Assembly: GCF_001705665.1 (NCBI RefSeq)
Contig: NZ_MDHA01000069.1
Location: 62,001-126,000 of the forward strand
Direction: 5' to 3'
DNA length: 64,000 nt
Origin: Thioclava sp. SK-1
GTDB lineage: Bacteria; Pseudomonadota; Alphaproteobacteria; Rhodobacterales; Rhodobacteraceae
How positions within the stretch are numbered: position 1 is the stretch's first letter; every line of letters begins with the position of its first letter. Shown here one piece after another: positions 8,856 to 17,300 of the stretch. Position numbers and translations under genes: made by a program. The notes under the pieces are model-generated. The model was not told where the DNA came from, did no database searches, and worked only from the letters and a program-made list of their open reading frames with translations.

Positions 8856-9527
8856 TCAGACGTCGAACATCGGCCCTGCCGCCAGGATCGGCCCGGTTGC
8901 AACCCCATTTGGCGCACCGCCCAGTGGCTCATCCGTGATCGCCAACAGCGCATTTTGCAATTGCACCGCCAGCTCAGGATCCAGCTTGACCATCACATCG
9001 CGATCTTCGGTTAACACCCCTAATGAGATTGCCTCTTGACCCTCTGGGATCAGCCACAACTCCATTGAGCGGCCTTCCACTGGCTCTGCCGCCTCTTGGA
9101 TAATACGCAACATGCCCGTATCGGCATCATATCCGGCCTGTACAAACAGCACCTGATTTTCAGCCATCAGATCAGCATGCAGCACAGGATCAAACGCCGG
9201 AGGGCCAATCGGAACCAGCAGCGCAACGGTCAGACCAGCGGCCAAAAGCCCGCCGGTAATCCACGCCCACACCCGCCCCCGCGCGATCGCAGGCTTGGGT
9301 GCCACCGCGGCCAAGACGGCACTGCGCACCGATTTAGGCGGTAAGACGGGCGGAATTTCCGCTGTCAGCTCCGCCAGATTGGCTTCCCAAAACTGTACCG
9401 CTTGCCGCAGCTTTGCGTTTTCGGGCAAACGCGCCTGAAACCCAGCACGTTCCGCCGGGGAGAGCAGCCGCAGAACATATTCTGCAGCAAGCACGTCATC
9501 GGCATCAAGATCGGTGGGATCGGTCAT
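8856..9527 (-). CDS. RskA-type anti-sigma factor
   Basis: 223 residues starting at 9527, where its ATG overlaps the sigma-factor stop (ATGA). N-terminal cytoplasmic sigma-binding segment (LAAEYVLRLLSPAERAGF) lacks the zinc-binding HxxxCxxC. One membrane helix follows (WAWITGGLLAAGLTVALLVP, near residue 95), then a periplasmic domain with SMELWLIPEGQ and LGGAPNGVATGPILAAG, the RskA C-terminal signature. It would hold the adjacent ECF sigma factor at the inner membrane until regulated proteolysis or ligand change releases it; the signal is unknown. Confidence 0.9.
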   Translation of the reverse strand: MTDPTDLDADDVLAAEYVLRLLSPAERAGFQARLPENAKLRQAVQFWEANLAELTAEIPPVLPPKSVRSAVLAAVAPKPAIARGRVWAWITGGLLAAGLTVALLVPIGPPAFDPVLHADLMAENQVLFVQAGYDADTGMLRIIQEAAEPVEGRSMELWLIPEGQEAISLGVLTEDRDVMVKLDPELAVQLQNALLAITDEPLGGAPNGVATGPILAAGPMFDV

Positions 9528-10066
9528 CGGCTCAGGCAATCCTTCAATTTCTGCAAACCACGGCGCAGCCATGTGCGCATTGTGTTCAGCGGAACAGCAT
9601 GGTGTTCAGCCAATTCGGCATAGGACAGCCCCTCTAGATAGGCACCGCGCAGCGCCTCGGCGCGCTGTTCTTCCAAACTGGCCATGCAGGTCGAAATCCG
9701 CGCAGCCTCTGATCGGGCAATTGTCGCCGCTTCAGGGCCCGGCGCACCATCAGACAGATCATGCACCATATCGATATCTTCTGTAGCGGACTTGCGCGCG
9801 CGCAGCCGGTCAATCGACAGGTTCCGCGCCACAGTGATCAGCCATGTCATAGGGCTATGCCCCGTCACCGCATAGCGATCCGCCTTGTGCCACACCCGCA
9901 AAAATACATCTTGTAACGCATCTTCGGCCTCGGAGCGGTTTTTCAAAACATGCAGGCAAATCCCAAACAACTTGGCATGTGTTGCATCATATAGCGCAGC
10001 AAAGGCCGCCTGATCGCGCAAAGCAACCCGCGCCAAAAGCGTCTCAATTTCGGCTCTGCCGGACAT
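9524..10066 (-). CDS. ECF RNA polymerase sigma factor (SigK/RskA pair)
   Basis: 180 residues from ATG 10066, preceded by GGGGGAG. Region 2: AFAALYDATHAKLFGICLHVL and AEDALQDVFLRVWHKADRY (core and -10 recognition); region 4 near the C-terminus: SYAELAEHHAVPLNTMRTWLRRGLQKLKD (HTH, -35 recognition). Regions 1 and 3 are absent as expected for ECF factors. Co-operonic with its anti-sigma factor through a 4-base overlap. The secreted DUF7282-like gene just upstream is a plausible target. Confidence 0.93.
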   Translation of the reverse strand: MSGRAEIETLLARVALRDQAAFAALYDATHAKLFGICLHVLKNRSEAEDALQDVFLRVWHKADRYAVTGHSPMTWLITVARNLSIDRLRARKSATEDIDMVHDLSDGAPGPEAATIARSEAARISTCMASLEEQRAEALRGAYLEGLSYAELAEHHAVPLNTMRTWLRRGLQKLKDCLSR

Positions 10067-10163
10067 ATTTCTCTCCCCCACGCGTCCTTCAAAGTTACGT
10101 CGCATCAAGCAGTTGTCAAGCGCCCGACCCGGGCAAACCGCGTGGATCGTGGGAACAGAAGGT

Positions 10164-10190
10164 GCACCCGAAGCAAGCTGCCCCGGGTGC
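10164..10190 (-). terminator. Hairpin downstream of DUF7282-like gene
   Basis: GCACCCG/CGGGTGC (10164-10170 with 10184-10190) lies about 50 bases past the stop of the upstream gene and ahead of the sigma gene. It has no T tract, so termination is uncertain; it could instead let some transcripts enter the sigma gene. Confidence 0.3.
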
Positions 10191-10237
10191 GGTAGGAATT
10201 GGCATCGGATCGCCCAACACCAAAAGTGATCAACGGC

Positions 10238-10651
10238 TTATTTCGCCGTAATCACCTTCATCACCAATTTGCCATCCGGCTTAATTGGACCATCTTCAGT
10301 CGCACCCAATGTGTATTCAAACGCGCCAGTGGTCATGCCGCCGGCTTCCGAATGCACCATCAGCATCAACATGTCACCTGATGCAACGTCTTCGGTCAAG
10401 ATCGCCGCCACATCGTCGGTTTCACCCATGCGGATCGGCGCATAGCCTACAACAGGACCCGGTTTCATATCCGCGCCGGTGCGATGCACAACCATCCAAC
10501 CATTTTCAGGTGCGACAATTTTCGCAGCGCTGACAACACCGTTTGATACGTCTTGGTCCATCGCTTCGACCATCGGTGCCATCATATGGTCATCCGCAAA
10601 AGCGGTGGCAGCAGTCATGCTTAGGGCGGCAGCAAGGGCAAATGTCTTCAT
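10238..10651 (-). CDS. Secreted DUF7282-like protein
   Basis: 137 residues with a clear Sec signal peptide (MKTFALAAALSMTAATAFA, cleavage about residue 19). The mature part has the beta-rich pattern GWMVVHRTGAD, PGPVVGYAPIRMGETDDV and MLMLMVHSEAG that I associate with DUF7282, a periplasmic or cell-surface domain often near stress sigma factors. Met and Asp are frequent (DDHMMAPMVEAMD), which may hint at metal contact but no binding site is proved. Lies directly upstream of the ECF sigma operon on the same strand. Confidence 0.7.
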   Translation of the reverse strand: MKTFALAAALSMTAATAFADDHMMAPMVEAMDQDVSNGVVSAAKIVAPENGWMVVHRTGADMKPGPVVGYAPIRMGETDDVAAILTEDVASGDMLMLMVHSEAGGMTTGAFEYTLGATEDGPIKPDGKLVMKVITAK

Positions 10652-10748
10652 CGTCGCATCCTTTCAAAGGTCCCGTCCGAATTGGTCGGGTATGTAAGGA
10701 TTCACGGATCAACGCTGACAAAGTTTCACCTGTCGCACTTTTTTATTT

Positions 10749-11957
10749 TTATTTCGTCTCCCGGGCCAAAAGCGGCTCATATCGCGCGTCAGTCAATGTG
10801 CGCAAAAACGCCACCAATGCATCAACCCGCTGATCATCAAGGGCTGGACCTGTTTCCAATTCCTCAAGCGAGAGCGTGCCGGCCACCTCTGGCGGACCAA
10901 AGCGCGTGCCGGTTTCGGGATTGATATGACGCTCAGGACGGGTGGTGTTATAAGTGTTGTAAAACAAAATCACCGTGCGCAGATCATCAAAAATTCCATT
11001 GTGCATATATGGGGCTGTCACCGCGACATTGCGTAATGTCGGGACTTTGAACTTGCCGGCCTGCGCAGGGTCATCCACGCCCGGATGGGCCAACAACCCC
11101 AAATCTACAAAACCAGACGCAGTGCCATTTACCGCGCGCACCCATCTGTTCACCGGAACGCCAATATTGTGATACTCATAATTGGAGAATGTTTCCTGCG
11201 CCTCCCCCGGTGTGGTGCGCAACTGATGGCACAGGTTACAATTGGTGAATTGAGGCGAAAAAAACAGAATCCGCCCAAGCTCTTCCTCATCCGTTAATGA
11301 CAGCTCACCGCGCAGATAGCGATCATATTTGCTGTCAAATGGCGCGAACTCTTCGGTCTCTTCAAAGGCCGCGATTGCACTGGCCGCAGCCTGAAACGCA
11401 ACATCAGGATGCGCGTCAGGATCCCTGATACCAAACAGTTCCTGCAGGGCGGCAAGATGCGCGTCATCGCCAGCAAGACGTTTCGCGATGACCGTGGCCG
11501 ATGGCATCCCCATCTCAATTGGATTTAACATTGGGGCCTGCGCCTGCTGCGCCAAATCATCGGCGCGCCCATCATGAAACTGCCCGCCCCGATACACACC
11601 CGCCTCGGTTTTACCAAATGCTGGTGAAAACGCTGCATAGCCAATCGTTGGCGCATTGCGATCGCCAAAGCTGACCATATCATCGCCCATTGACACGGCC
11701 CGGCCAACCTCAGTCTCCCTGGGGTCCGCAAATCCATAGGCCGGGTCATGACAGGTGGCACAGCTCTGGCTTTGCTGCCATGACAAATTGGGGTCAAAGA
11801 ATAACGCACGCCCCCACTCCGTCAAGCTCACCGGAGCAGCAGAGCCCGAAACCTCATCCGCCAACACAGGCAAGGCACATATCGCCCAGCAAAGCCCCAA
11901 AACGCGAAACCATACACCGCGTGGCCCATGATCCTTCGCGGAGCTCATCCAAGACAT
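10749..11957 (-). CDS. Di-haem cytochrome c peroxidase / MauG family protein
   Basis: 402 residues from ATG 11957 (AAGGTGG upstream). N-terminal signal segment (VLGLCWAICALPVLA), then two covalent haem sites: CATCH about 50 residues into the mature protein and CNLCH in the second half. KVPTLRNVAVTAPYMHNG is the family signature in the C-terminal domain. Periplasmic; the family reduces peroxide or, in MauG-like members, carries out protein oxidation. Without a recognisable substrate operon the specific reaction is open. Monocistronic; end lies 97 bases before the DUF7282-like gene. Confidence 0.88.
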   Translation of the reverse strand: MSWMSSAKDHGPRGVWFRVLGLCWAICALPVLADEVSGSAAPVSLTEWGRALFFDPNLSWQQSQSCATCHDPAYGFADPRETEVGRAVSMGDDMVSFGDRNAPTIGYAAFSPAFGKTEAGVYRGGQFHDGRADDLAQQAQAPMLNPIEMGMPSATVIAKRLAGDDAHLAALQELFGIRDPDAHPDVAFQAAASAIAAFEETEEFAPFDSKYDRYLRGELSLTDEEELGRILFFSPQFTNCNLCHQLRTTPGEAQETFSNYEYHNIGVPVNRWVRAVNGTASGFVDLGLLAHPGVDDPAQAGKFKVPTLRNVAVTAPYMHNGIFDDLRTVILFYNTYNTTRPERHINPETGTRFGPPEVAGTLSLEELETGPALDDQRVDALVAFLRTLTDARYEPLLARETK

Positions 11958-12110
11958 CGACTTCCACCTTATCCAAAGCAGACATGGCCTTCCATGTGCC
12001 GCAATTTTCCTAAAGTTGCAATCTTCCCTACGTTCGCCGCCGTCAGGGCATCGAACCCTTCGGCGGCGGTCGGGCATGTGCCCTCCGGCTCCCAACCCAA
12101 CCTTGGTCTA

Positions 12111-12170
12111 CTTCATCTTGCCTTAAATATCCCGGGGAGCTTCGACACTGTCGAAGCGGGGCAGAGCCCC
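12111..12170. repeat. Palindromic intergenic element (REP-like candidate)
   Basis: CTTCATCTTGCCTTAAATAT followed by a C/G-rich stretch and a near-perfect palindrome GCTTCGACA-C-TGTCGAAGC (12139-12157), then GGGGCAGAGCCCC. The block resembles intergenic elements I recall as recurrent in Rhodobacterales. Only one copy is evident in this window. Confidence 0.4.
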
Positions 12171-12211
12171 ACTTCACTCTCACCTGACCCACAGCACAAA
12201 GCACCAAACGA

Positions 12212-12241
12212 ACAAAGCGCGGCAAAACTGCCGCGCTTTGT
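12212..12241 (-). terminator. Terminator-like hairpin after proS
   Basis: Perfect 13-bp stem ACAAAGCGCGGCA/TGCCGCGCTTTGT with a four-base loop, 26 bases past the proS stop. The T-rich part is inside the stem (CTTTGT) rather than a long tail. Confidence 0.7.
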
Positions 12242-12266
12242 CACCTATATCGAGCGCCACCGCGCG

Positions 12267-13604
12267 TTACAGATGTGCTGCGTAGATCTCTTGAATACGC
12301 GCCAGTGCCGCCTCCGACGACATTTCTTCGCTTTCTCCGGTCCGCCGACTTGTCAGCTCCACCAAATTGGCAGCGACGCCGCGTGGGCCAACCGTAATGC
12401 GCCACGGAAGACCAATCAGATCCATCGTTGCGAATTTTGCGCCTGCCCGCTCTTTGCGGTCATCATATAGCGGATCAAAACCCTTTTGAACCAGCGCCTT
12501 ATACAAGGCATCACAGGCGCTGTCACAGGCCGCGTCGCCTTGCTTCAGGTTCACAATCCCTACATGGAACGGCGTCACGCCCTCTGGCCAGATAATCCCT
12601 TTGTCATCGTGATTGGCCTCGATCAACGCGCCAACTAGACGGCTCACCCCAATCCCATGCGAGCCCATCTCAACAGGCACATTGCCCTCGGGGGTTTTGA
12701 CAGTGGCTCCCATTGCCTCGGAGTATTTTGTGCCAAAATAGAAGATCTGCCCCACCTCGATGCCCCGCGCGGTTTTACGGCGTTCCTCGGGCAGCTCGTT
12801 AAACACTGCTTCGTCATGGGTTTCATCGGTGCGTGCATAAAGCGTCGTGAATTCGGTGCAAATTTCTGCCACGGCCTCGCGGTCGTCATAATCGACCTCA
12901 CGATCCCCCAGCTTTAGATCGGGAACCTGCGCGTCATAAAACACCTCCGATTCACCTGTCGGCGCCAGCACCAGGAATTCATGCGTATTGTCCCCACCGA
13001 TCGGGCCACTGTCAGCGCGCATCGGAATTGCGGTTAACCCCATACGTTCATAGGTCCGCAAATAGGACACCATATGGCGGTTATACGCGTGCAGCGCGTC
13101 TTCCTTTGTCAGATCAAAGTTGTAACCGTCTTTCATATAGAATTCACGGCCCCGCATCACGCCAAAGCGCGGACGCACCTCATCACGGAACTTCCACTGA
13201 ATATGATACAGGGTCAGCGGCAGCTGCTTATAGCTTTCAACATGCGCCCGAAAGATATCGGTGATCATTTCTTCATTGGTCGGACCATATAGCATATCGC
13301 GCCCATGCCGGTCAGTAATCCGCAGCATTTCCGGCCCATAGGCATCATACCGCCCCGATTCCTGCCACAGATCCGCTGGCTGCAACGTCGGCATCAAAAC
13401 CGGGATGTGGCCCGCGCGCACCTGTTCTTCATGTACGATCTGCTCGATCCGCTTGAGCACCTTATACCCCAGCGGCAACCAGGAATAAATCCCGGCCTGT
13501 TGTTGTTTGATCATGCCAGCGCGCAGCATCAGCCGGTGGCTGGCGATCTGCGCCTCGGAGGGATTTTCCTTCAAGACGGGCAGAAAGTAGCGAGAAAGAC
13601 GCAT
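12267..13604 (-). CDS. proS: Proline--tRNA ligase, short alphaproteobacterial form
   Basis: 445 residues. Charges tRNA-Pro. Class II core starts at [19 protein letters not shown]. Motif 2 region is [21 protein letters not shown]; motif 3 includes [16 protein letters not shown]. The large editing insertion between motifs 2 and 3 found in E. coli ProS (about 570 residues) is mostly missing, as normal for Alphaproteobacteria, so Ala mischarging would need a trans editing factor. Anticodon domain at the C-terminus. Monocistronic with its own terminator. Confidence 0.97.
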   Translation of the reverse strand: MRLSRYFLPVLKENPSEAQIASHRLMLRAGMIKQQQAGIYSWLPLGYKVLKRIEQIVHEEQVRAGHIPVLMPTLQPADLWQESGRYDAYGPEMLRITDRHGRDMLYGPTNEEMITDIFRAHVESYKQLPLTLYHIQWKFRDEVRPRFGVMRGREFYMKDGYNFDLTKEDALHAYNRHMVSYLRTYERMGLTAIPMRADSGPIGGDNTHEFLVLAPTGESEVFYDAQVPDLKLGDREVDYDDREAVAEICTEFTTLYARTDETHDEAVFNELPEERRKTARGIEVGQIFYFGTKYSEAMGATVKTPEGNVPVEMGSHGIGVSRLVGALIEANHDDKGIIWPEGVTPFHVGIVNLKQGDAACDSACDALYKALVQKGFDPLYDDRKERAGAKFATMDLIGLPWRITVGPRGVAANLVELTSRRTGESEEMSSEAALARIQEIYAAHL

Positions 13605-13995
13605 TTTGGTCCCTGCAATCAGTGAGAACGGTTGCCTTTGGGGCTAACTTATATGTGCCACAGGAGCAAGAGATGTCCGCTCCCGCGTCGCTGCTTGGGT
13701 AAACATCTCGCCAGATGTCGACAGTTTACCCGACCAAATTGTAAAAAATTACTCTACCATTACCTGAGGTTTTCAGCGCGCCTGCTGCGTGAAATCACGC
13801 ATTTATCACTATAAAGTCAACGAGATCGCAAATACCTGCGGTTGAAAGCTTCCCTCTTGGTGAAAATTAGTTTTCAAATGATTTTAAACCCGCGTAGACG
13901 GGGTAAAATTGTTTCCATTGACCGGTTTTCATGGTGTTAAATATGTCCTATTGGCTCCATCCGATAAACAATACAAGCAACCTAGGAGATATTTC
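13605..13995. other. Intergenic region between proS and the SMR-like gene
   Basis: 391 bases without a supported gene. It must hold the proS promoter (leftward) and the promoter of the SMR-SET-GGDEF operon (rightward). AT-richer than the flanks (for example around 13735-13765 and 13860-13890). No RNA gene or clear repeat seen. Confidence 0.6.
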
Positions 13996-14319
13996 GTGAC
14001 CCGCCCTTACATCATTCTTGTGATAATCGTCGTGCTGACGGTGGTGGGCGACTACGCATTGAAATTGGCCGCCGGCAAGACCCAGCCATTCATTTCGATG
14101 TGGTTTGTATCGGGCGCGGTTTTATACGCCGCTACTGCAATGGGGTGGGTGATGTTGATGCAAACCCATAACCTTGCGCAGATCGGCGCGCTCTATAGTT
14201 CGGTTACCATTTTGGCACTGACAGCCGTCGGGTATTTTGCGTTTGGGGAGACCCTGACAGTGAAGCAATGCTGCGGTCTGATCGCTGCCCTGCTGGCAGT
14301 TTATCTTGTTGAAGCCTGA
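13996..14319 (+). CDS. Small EamA/SMR-like membrane protein
   Basis: 107 residues from GTG 13996, selected because TAGGAGA lies just upstream; the longer frame to 13909 has no site. Four hydrophobic segments: IILVIIVVLTVVGDYALKLA, MWFVSGAVLYAATAMGWVML, IGALYSSVTILALTAVGYF, CCGLIAALLAVYLVEA. Size and four-helix layout match the small multidrug resistance / half-EamA class, with AGKTQPF after helix 1. The single conserved Glu of true EmrE is not at the usual helix-1 place (an Asp is), so substrate and mechanism are uncertain. First gene of an operon with the SET protein (21-base gap). Confidence 0.75.
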   Translation: MTRPYIILVIIVVLTVVGDYALKLAAGKTQPFISMWFVSGAVLYAATAMGWVMLMQTHNLAQIGALYSSVTILALTAVGYFAFGETLTVKQCCGLIAALLAVYLVEA

Positions 14320-14340
14320 GTGAATTGAGGATGAGTTCCA

Positions 14341-14739
14341 ATGTTGCTAGTAAAACATTTTGTTACCCAAAGCCCGATCCATGACTTAGGATTATTTCTG
14401 GGCGAACCCGTAACAGCGGGCACTTTGATCTGGCGCTTTGAACCGACATTTGATGTCGAAATCCCAGAAGCAATGCTTGAAAATTTGGACCCAGAGGATG
14501 TTGAAACCATCTGGCACAATGCAGAATATATCGAAGAACGTGGTGTATTTCGGTTGGGAAATGACGCTGATATCTTTATGAACCACAGCGACGAGCCAAC
14601 GCTGATCGATCTGGGTGATGAAATGGTGGCAGCGCGCGATCTGCTTCCTGGCGATGAACTGACCTGTGATTACCGCGCTGTGCGTGTCCTGGGTTTCAGC
14701 CCGCTGAACACTCGCCTGAAGACCGCCATCGCGTCATGA
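14341..14739 (+). CDS. SET-domain protein
   Basis: 132 residues, a minimal bacterial SET fold. It shows the two defining elements: DIFMNHSDEPTL (the N-H-S/C pseudoknot motif that contacts S-adenosylmethionine) and GDELTCDYRAV (the E-L-T-x-D-Y motif that lines the lysine channel). The N-terminal part is HDLGLFLGEPVTAGTLIWRF, the usual G-x-G-like SET start. Likely a protein-lysine methyltransferase; the target is unknown. The stop overlaps the start of the GGDEF-EAL gene (ATGA at 14736-14739), so the two are translationally coupled. Confidence 0.85.
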   Translation: MLLVKHFVTQSPIHDLGLFLGEPVTAGTLIWRFEPTFDVEIPEAMLENLDPEDVETIWHNAEYIEERGVFRLGNDADIFMNHSDEPTLIDLGDEMVAARDLLPGDELTCDYRAVRVLGFSPLNTRLKTAIAS

Positions 14740-16871
14740 ACAATGGCTCGCTGCCACGGCAGATTGTGTTTTTGGTATCATTGGTTTTGGCCACATTTAT
14801 TGGTGTCCTGTGGTTCTCGGTTTTTTCTATCCGCGTGGCGATGGATGACAAGGCCGCTGAAAGCACCACGGTCTTGATGCGTGGCCGATTGCAAGCGTTG
14901 CAAGGCCAAACGGCATTGATTGCCAGTGATTATCACAATTGGACCGATATTTATCTGGCAGCGGCGCAGCAAAATTACCGGGAGCTGTCATCGAATTACG
15001 GCATCACGGCGGCGCGTGGTGATGTCTTTGATTTTGCCGAAATGTTTGATGGCCCTTTCCCAAAGCCCGTATCATGGAGCGCGGGACAAGGTCTTGCGCC
15101 GCAAAAGGGTTTCCTGACCGAGAGCACATTGCACGCATTGCGCCGTAAAACCCGAAACCTACAGATCGAAGACCGCGAAACCTTCAATTATTTCGGCGCA
15201 TTGAATGGGGAGCTGGCGATGTTCAGCGCGTCCCGATTGCTGCCAGAAAACAGCATTCTATTACAAAGCATCGATATCGACGCGACCGCAATCGCGACAA
15301 TTGGTAAGGTCATCAGCGATGACCAGTTACAACGTATCGCAGCAGAGCTGAACGTATCCGCCCTGCACACCCGTTTTACCCCCCCGCCCAAAAACCTGTC
15401 CCAGCTGCGCCTAAGCGGTGTGTCGGGCGAAACCGTCGCCTATCTTGCGTGGCAGCCGCCAACGCCCGGCACGAATTTATTCGACAAAATGTTCTGGGTT
15501 ATGCTGGGCGTCACGCTGACCTTTACCGCCCTGTCTGTCACCGCCACGCGCCTGCTGCGCGATAAAGCGCGCGCCTTGATCCGGAAAGAATCCGAAGCGG
15601 TGGATCAGGCCAGAACCGATCCGTTGACAGGCCTGCCCAACCGCCTGGCGCTATGGGAACATCTGGCAAACCTGTCTGGCCCCAAACCCAGACCCTGCGC
15701 CATACTTGCAATTGATCTGGACCGGTTCAAACAGATCAATGACGTCGTCGGGCATGTTGGCGGAGATCTATTTTTAAGCGAATTCTCCAAGCTGATTGCA
15801 AAGCTGGCAGACGCAAATACATTCGTCTCGCGCTATGGTGGCGATGAATTCTTTATCATTTTCTCCTGCCCGAATAACCTGCGCGGACAGGTGGCCCGCA
15901 AAACCACCGAAATCGGTGAAATTTTAAAAACCCGTATCCCCTGTGGCGATGTTGTCTTCGATATCACCGCGTCAAAGGGGCTGGCCTATTCGCGGATTGA
16001 AAATTGGATCCCGGAAGAGCTTTTGCGCCGCGCGGACCGCGCGATGTATGCAGCCAAATTGCAGCGAACCCAAGATGTTGTTCTATATGGCCCCGAAATG
16101 GAAACGAAGGACAACGCCAATACCGCGATTGAGGTCGCGCTGCGCTCTATCAAGAAACCATCGGCAGAGTTCAGCTTTGCCTATCAGCCTATCATCTGCG
16201 CCGCACATCCCGATAAGCTGGTGCGGTTGGAAGCTTTGGCGCGTTGGCACAGCCCGGTATTAGGCCATGTCCAAACAGAGGATTTTATCCGCGTCGCGGA
16301 ACTGACAGGCCTGATCGTGCCACTTGGCTGGACGTTGTTGGATATCATTTGCCGCGACATGTGCGCCCATCCAGAAATCAATGTCAGCATCAACATTTCC
16401 CCGTTGCAGATTATGACACCAGGATTTGCCAATGATCTGGCTGACCGCGTCGCCGGACATGGCGTAGATTGCGCGCGTATCGAAATCGAAGTTACCGAAA
16501 ATATCGTAATTGAAGATGACGCCACAATTTCAAAAGAGCTATGGGTGCTGCGTTCCAAAGGATTTAGCGTGGCATTAGATGATTTTGGCACTGGATTTTC
16601 ATCGGTGGGCTATTTGATCAATATGCCCTTCGATGTGCTAAAAATCGACCGCAGCTTTATTTCCGGTGCTGATCACACGGATTCGCACTATACAATGGCA
16701 AAATCCATTATCGGCCTTGCCCATGCACTGGGGCTAAAGGTGGTCGCAGAAGGCGTGGAATGCGCCAAAGACATGGATAATCTGCGCGGGTTTAACTGTG
16801 ACTTTTTACAAGGCTACCATGTCGGGCAACCTGCGCCGATAGGCGACGCCATCGCGGCATTCAAAGCATAG
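14736..16871 (+). CDS. CHASE4-GGDEF-EAL c-di-GMP enzyme
   Basis: 711 residues, inner membrane. Helix 1 near residues 10-30, an extracytoplasmic sensor of about 210 residues with SDYHNWTDIYLAA (CHASE4 signature), helix 2 near 250-270, GGDEF domain with RYGGDEF near residue 370, EAL domain with RLEALARW, SINISPLQI, EVTENIV, LDDFGTGFSS, LKIDRSFI and AEGVE. Both active sites appear intact, so synthesis and hydrolysis of c-di-GMP are both possible. No RxxD inhibitory site is seen five residues before GGDEF. Third gene of the operon; ends 12 bases before the converging receiver gene. Confidence 0.95.
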   Translation: MNNGSLPRQIVFLVSLVLATFIGVLWFSVFSIRVAMDDKAAESTTVLMRGRLQALQGQTALIASDYHNWTDIYLAAAQQNYRELSSNYGITAARGDVFDFAEMFDGPFPKPVSWSAGQGLAPQKGFLTESTLHALRRKTRNLQIEDRETFNYFGALNGELAMFSASRLLPENSILLQSIDIDATAIATIGKVISDDQLQRIAAELNVSALHTRFTPPPKNLSQLRLSGVSGETVAYLAWQPPTPGTNLFDKMFWVMLGVTLTFTALSVTATRLLRDKARALIRKESEAVDQARTDPLTGLPNRLALWEHLANLSGPKPRPCAILAIDLDRFKQINDVVGHVGGDLFLSEFSKLIAKLADANTFVSRYGGDEFFIIFSCPNNLRGQVARKTTEIGEILKTRIPCGDVVFDITASKGLAYSRIENWIPEELLRRADRAMYAAKLQRTQDVVLYGPEMETKDNANTAIEVALRSIKKPSAEFSFAYQPIICAAHPDKLVRLEALARWHSPVLGHVQTEDFIRVAELTGLIVPLGWTLLDIICRDMCAHPEINVSINISPLQIMTPGFANDLADRVAGHGVDCARIEIEVTENIVIEDDATISKELWVLRSKGFSVALDDFGTGFSSVGYLINMPFDVLKIDRSFISGADHTDSHYTMAKSIIGLAHALGLKVVAEGVECAKDMDNLRGFNCDFLQGYHVGQPAPIGDAIAAFKA

Positions 16872-16883
16872 CCATGCGCCAAC

Positions 16884-17300
16884 TTAATGCGTGACCGCCG
16901 GGCCGTCATCATCATGGCCAACGATATGTTGCAAGGAATGCTGCAACTTGGCCGTATTACAAGGTTTGGGACAACAGGCCGAGCCGGGATAATTTTCATC
17001 GATTTCCCATTGCTCAAGGTGGCCTGAATGAAAAATCAAACCTACCTCAGCTTTGTATAGGACGTCGGCCACAGGATAGACCTCGCCATCGCGCAGGCGC
17101 ACATCCAAAATCGCCGCATCGGGAAGCGGACCGCCAGCTTTCAAGGCCGCCAGCGCGTCCCGCACCGATGCGAAGGGACCAATAACATCAAATCCGAAAT
17201 CTTCGATCATGAAACGCAGATCCAGCGCGACAATCGCCTCATCTTCACAAATCAAAATACGGCTGCGAGGCGACGGGTCATTGTGCGAGTTCTGGCTCAT
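16884..17300 (-). CDS. Single-domain response regulator
   Basis: 138 residues, receiver domain only. Acid pair in ICEDEA (about residues 20-21), phospho-acceptor Asp66 in AILDVRL, Ser in IFHSGH, switch Lys in CCPKPC. Cysteines flanking the switch Lys (ACCPKPC) are uncommon. No output domain, so it probably passes phosphate or binds a partner. It overlaps the end of the CheB-CheR-HWE kinase gene by 23 bases, which makes that kinase the likely cognate. Confidence 0.92.
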   Translation of the reverse strand: MSQNSHNDPSPRSRILICEDEAIVALDLRFMIEDFGFDVIGPFASVRDALAALKAGGPLPDAAILDVRLRDGEVYPVADVLYKAEVGLIFHSGHLEQWEIDENYPGSACCPKPCNTAKLQHSLQHIVGHDDDGPAVTH

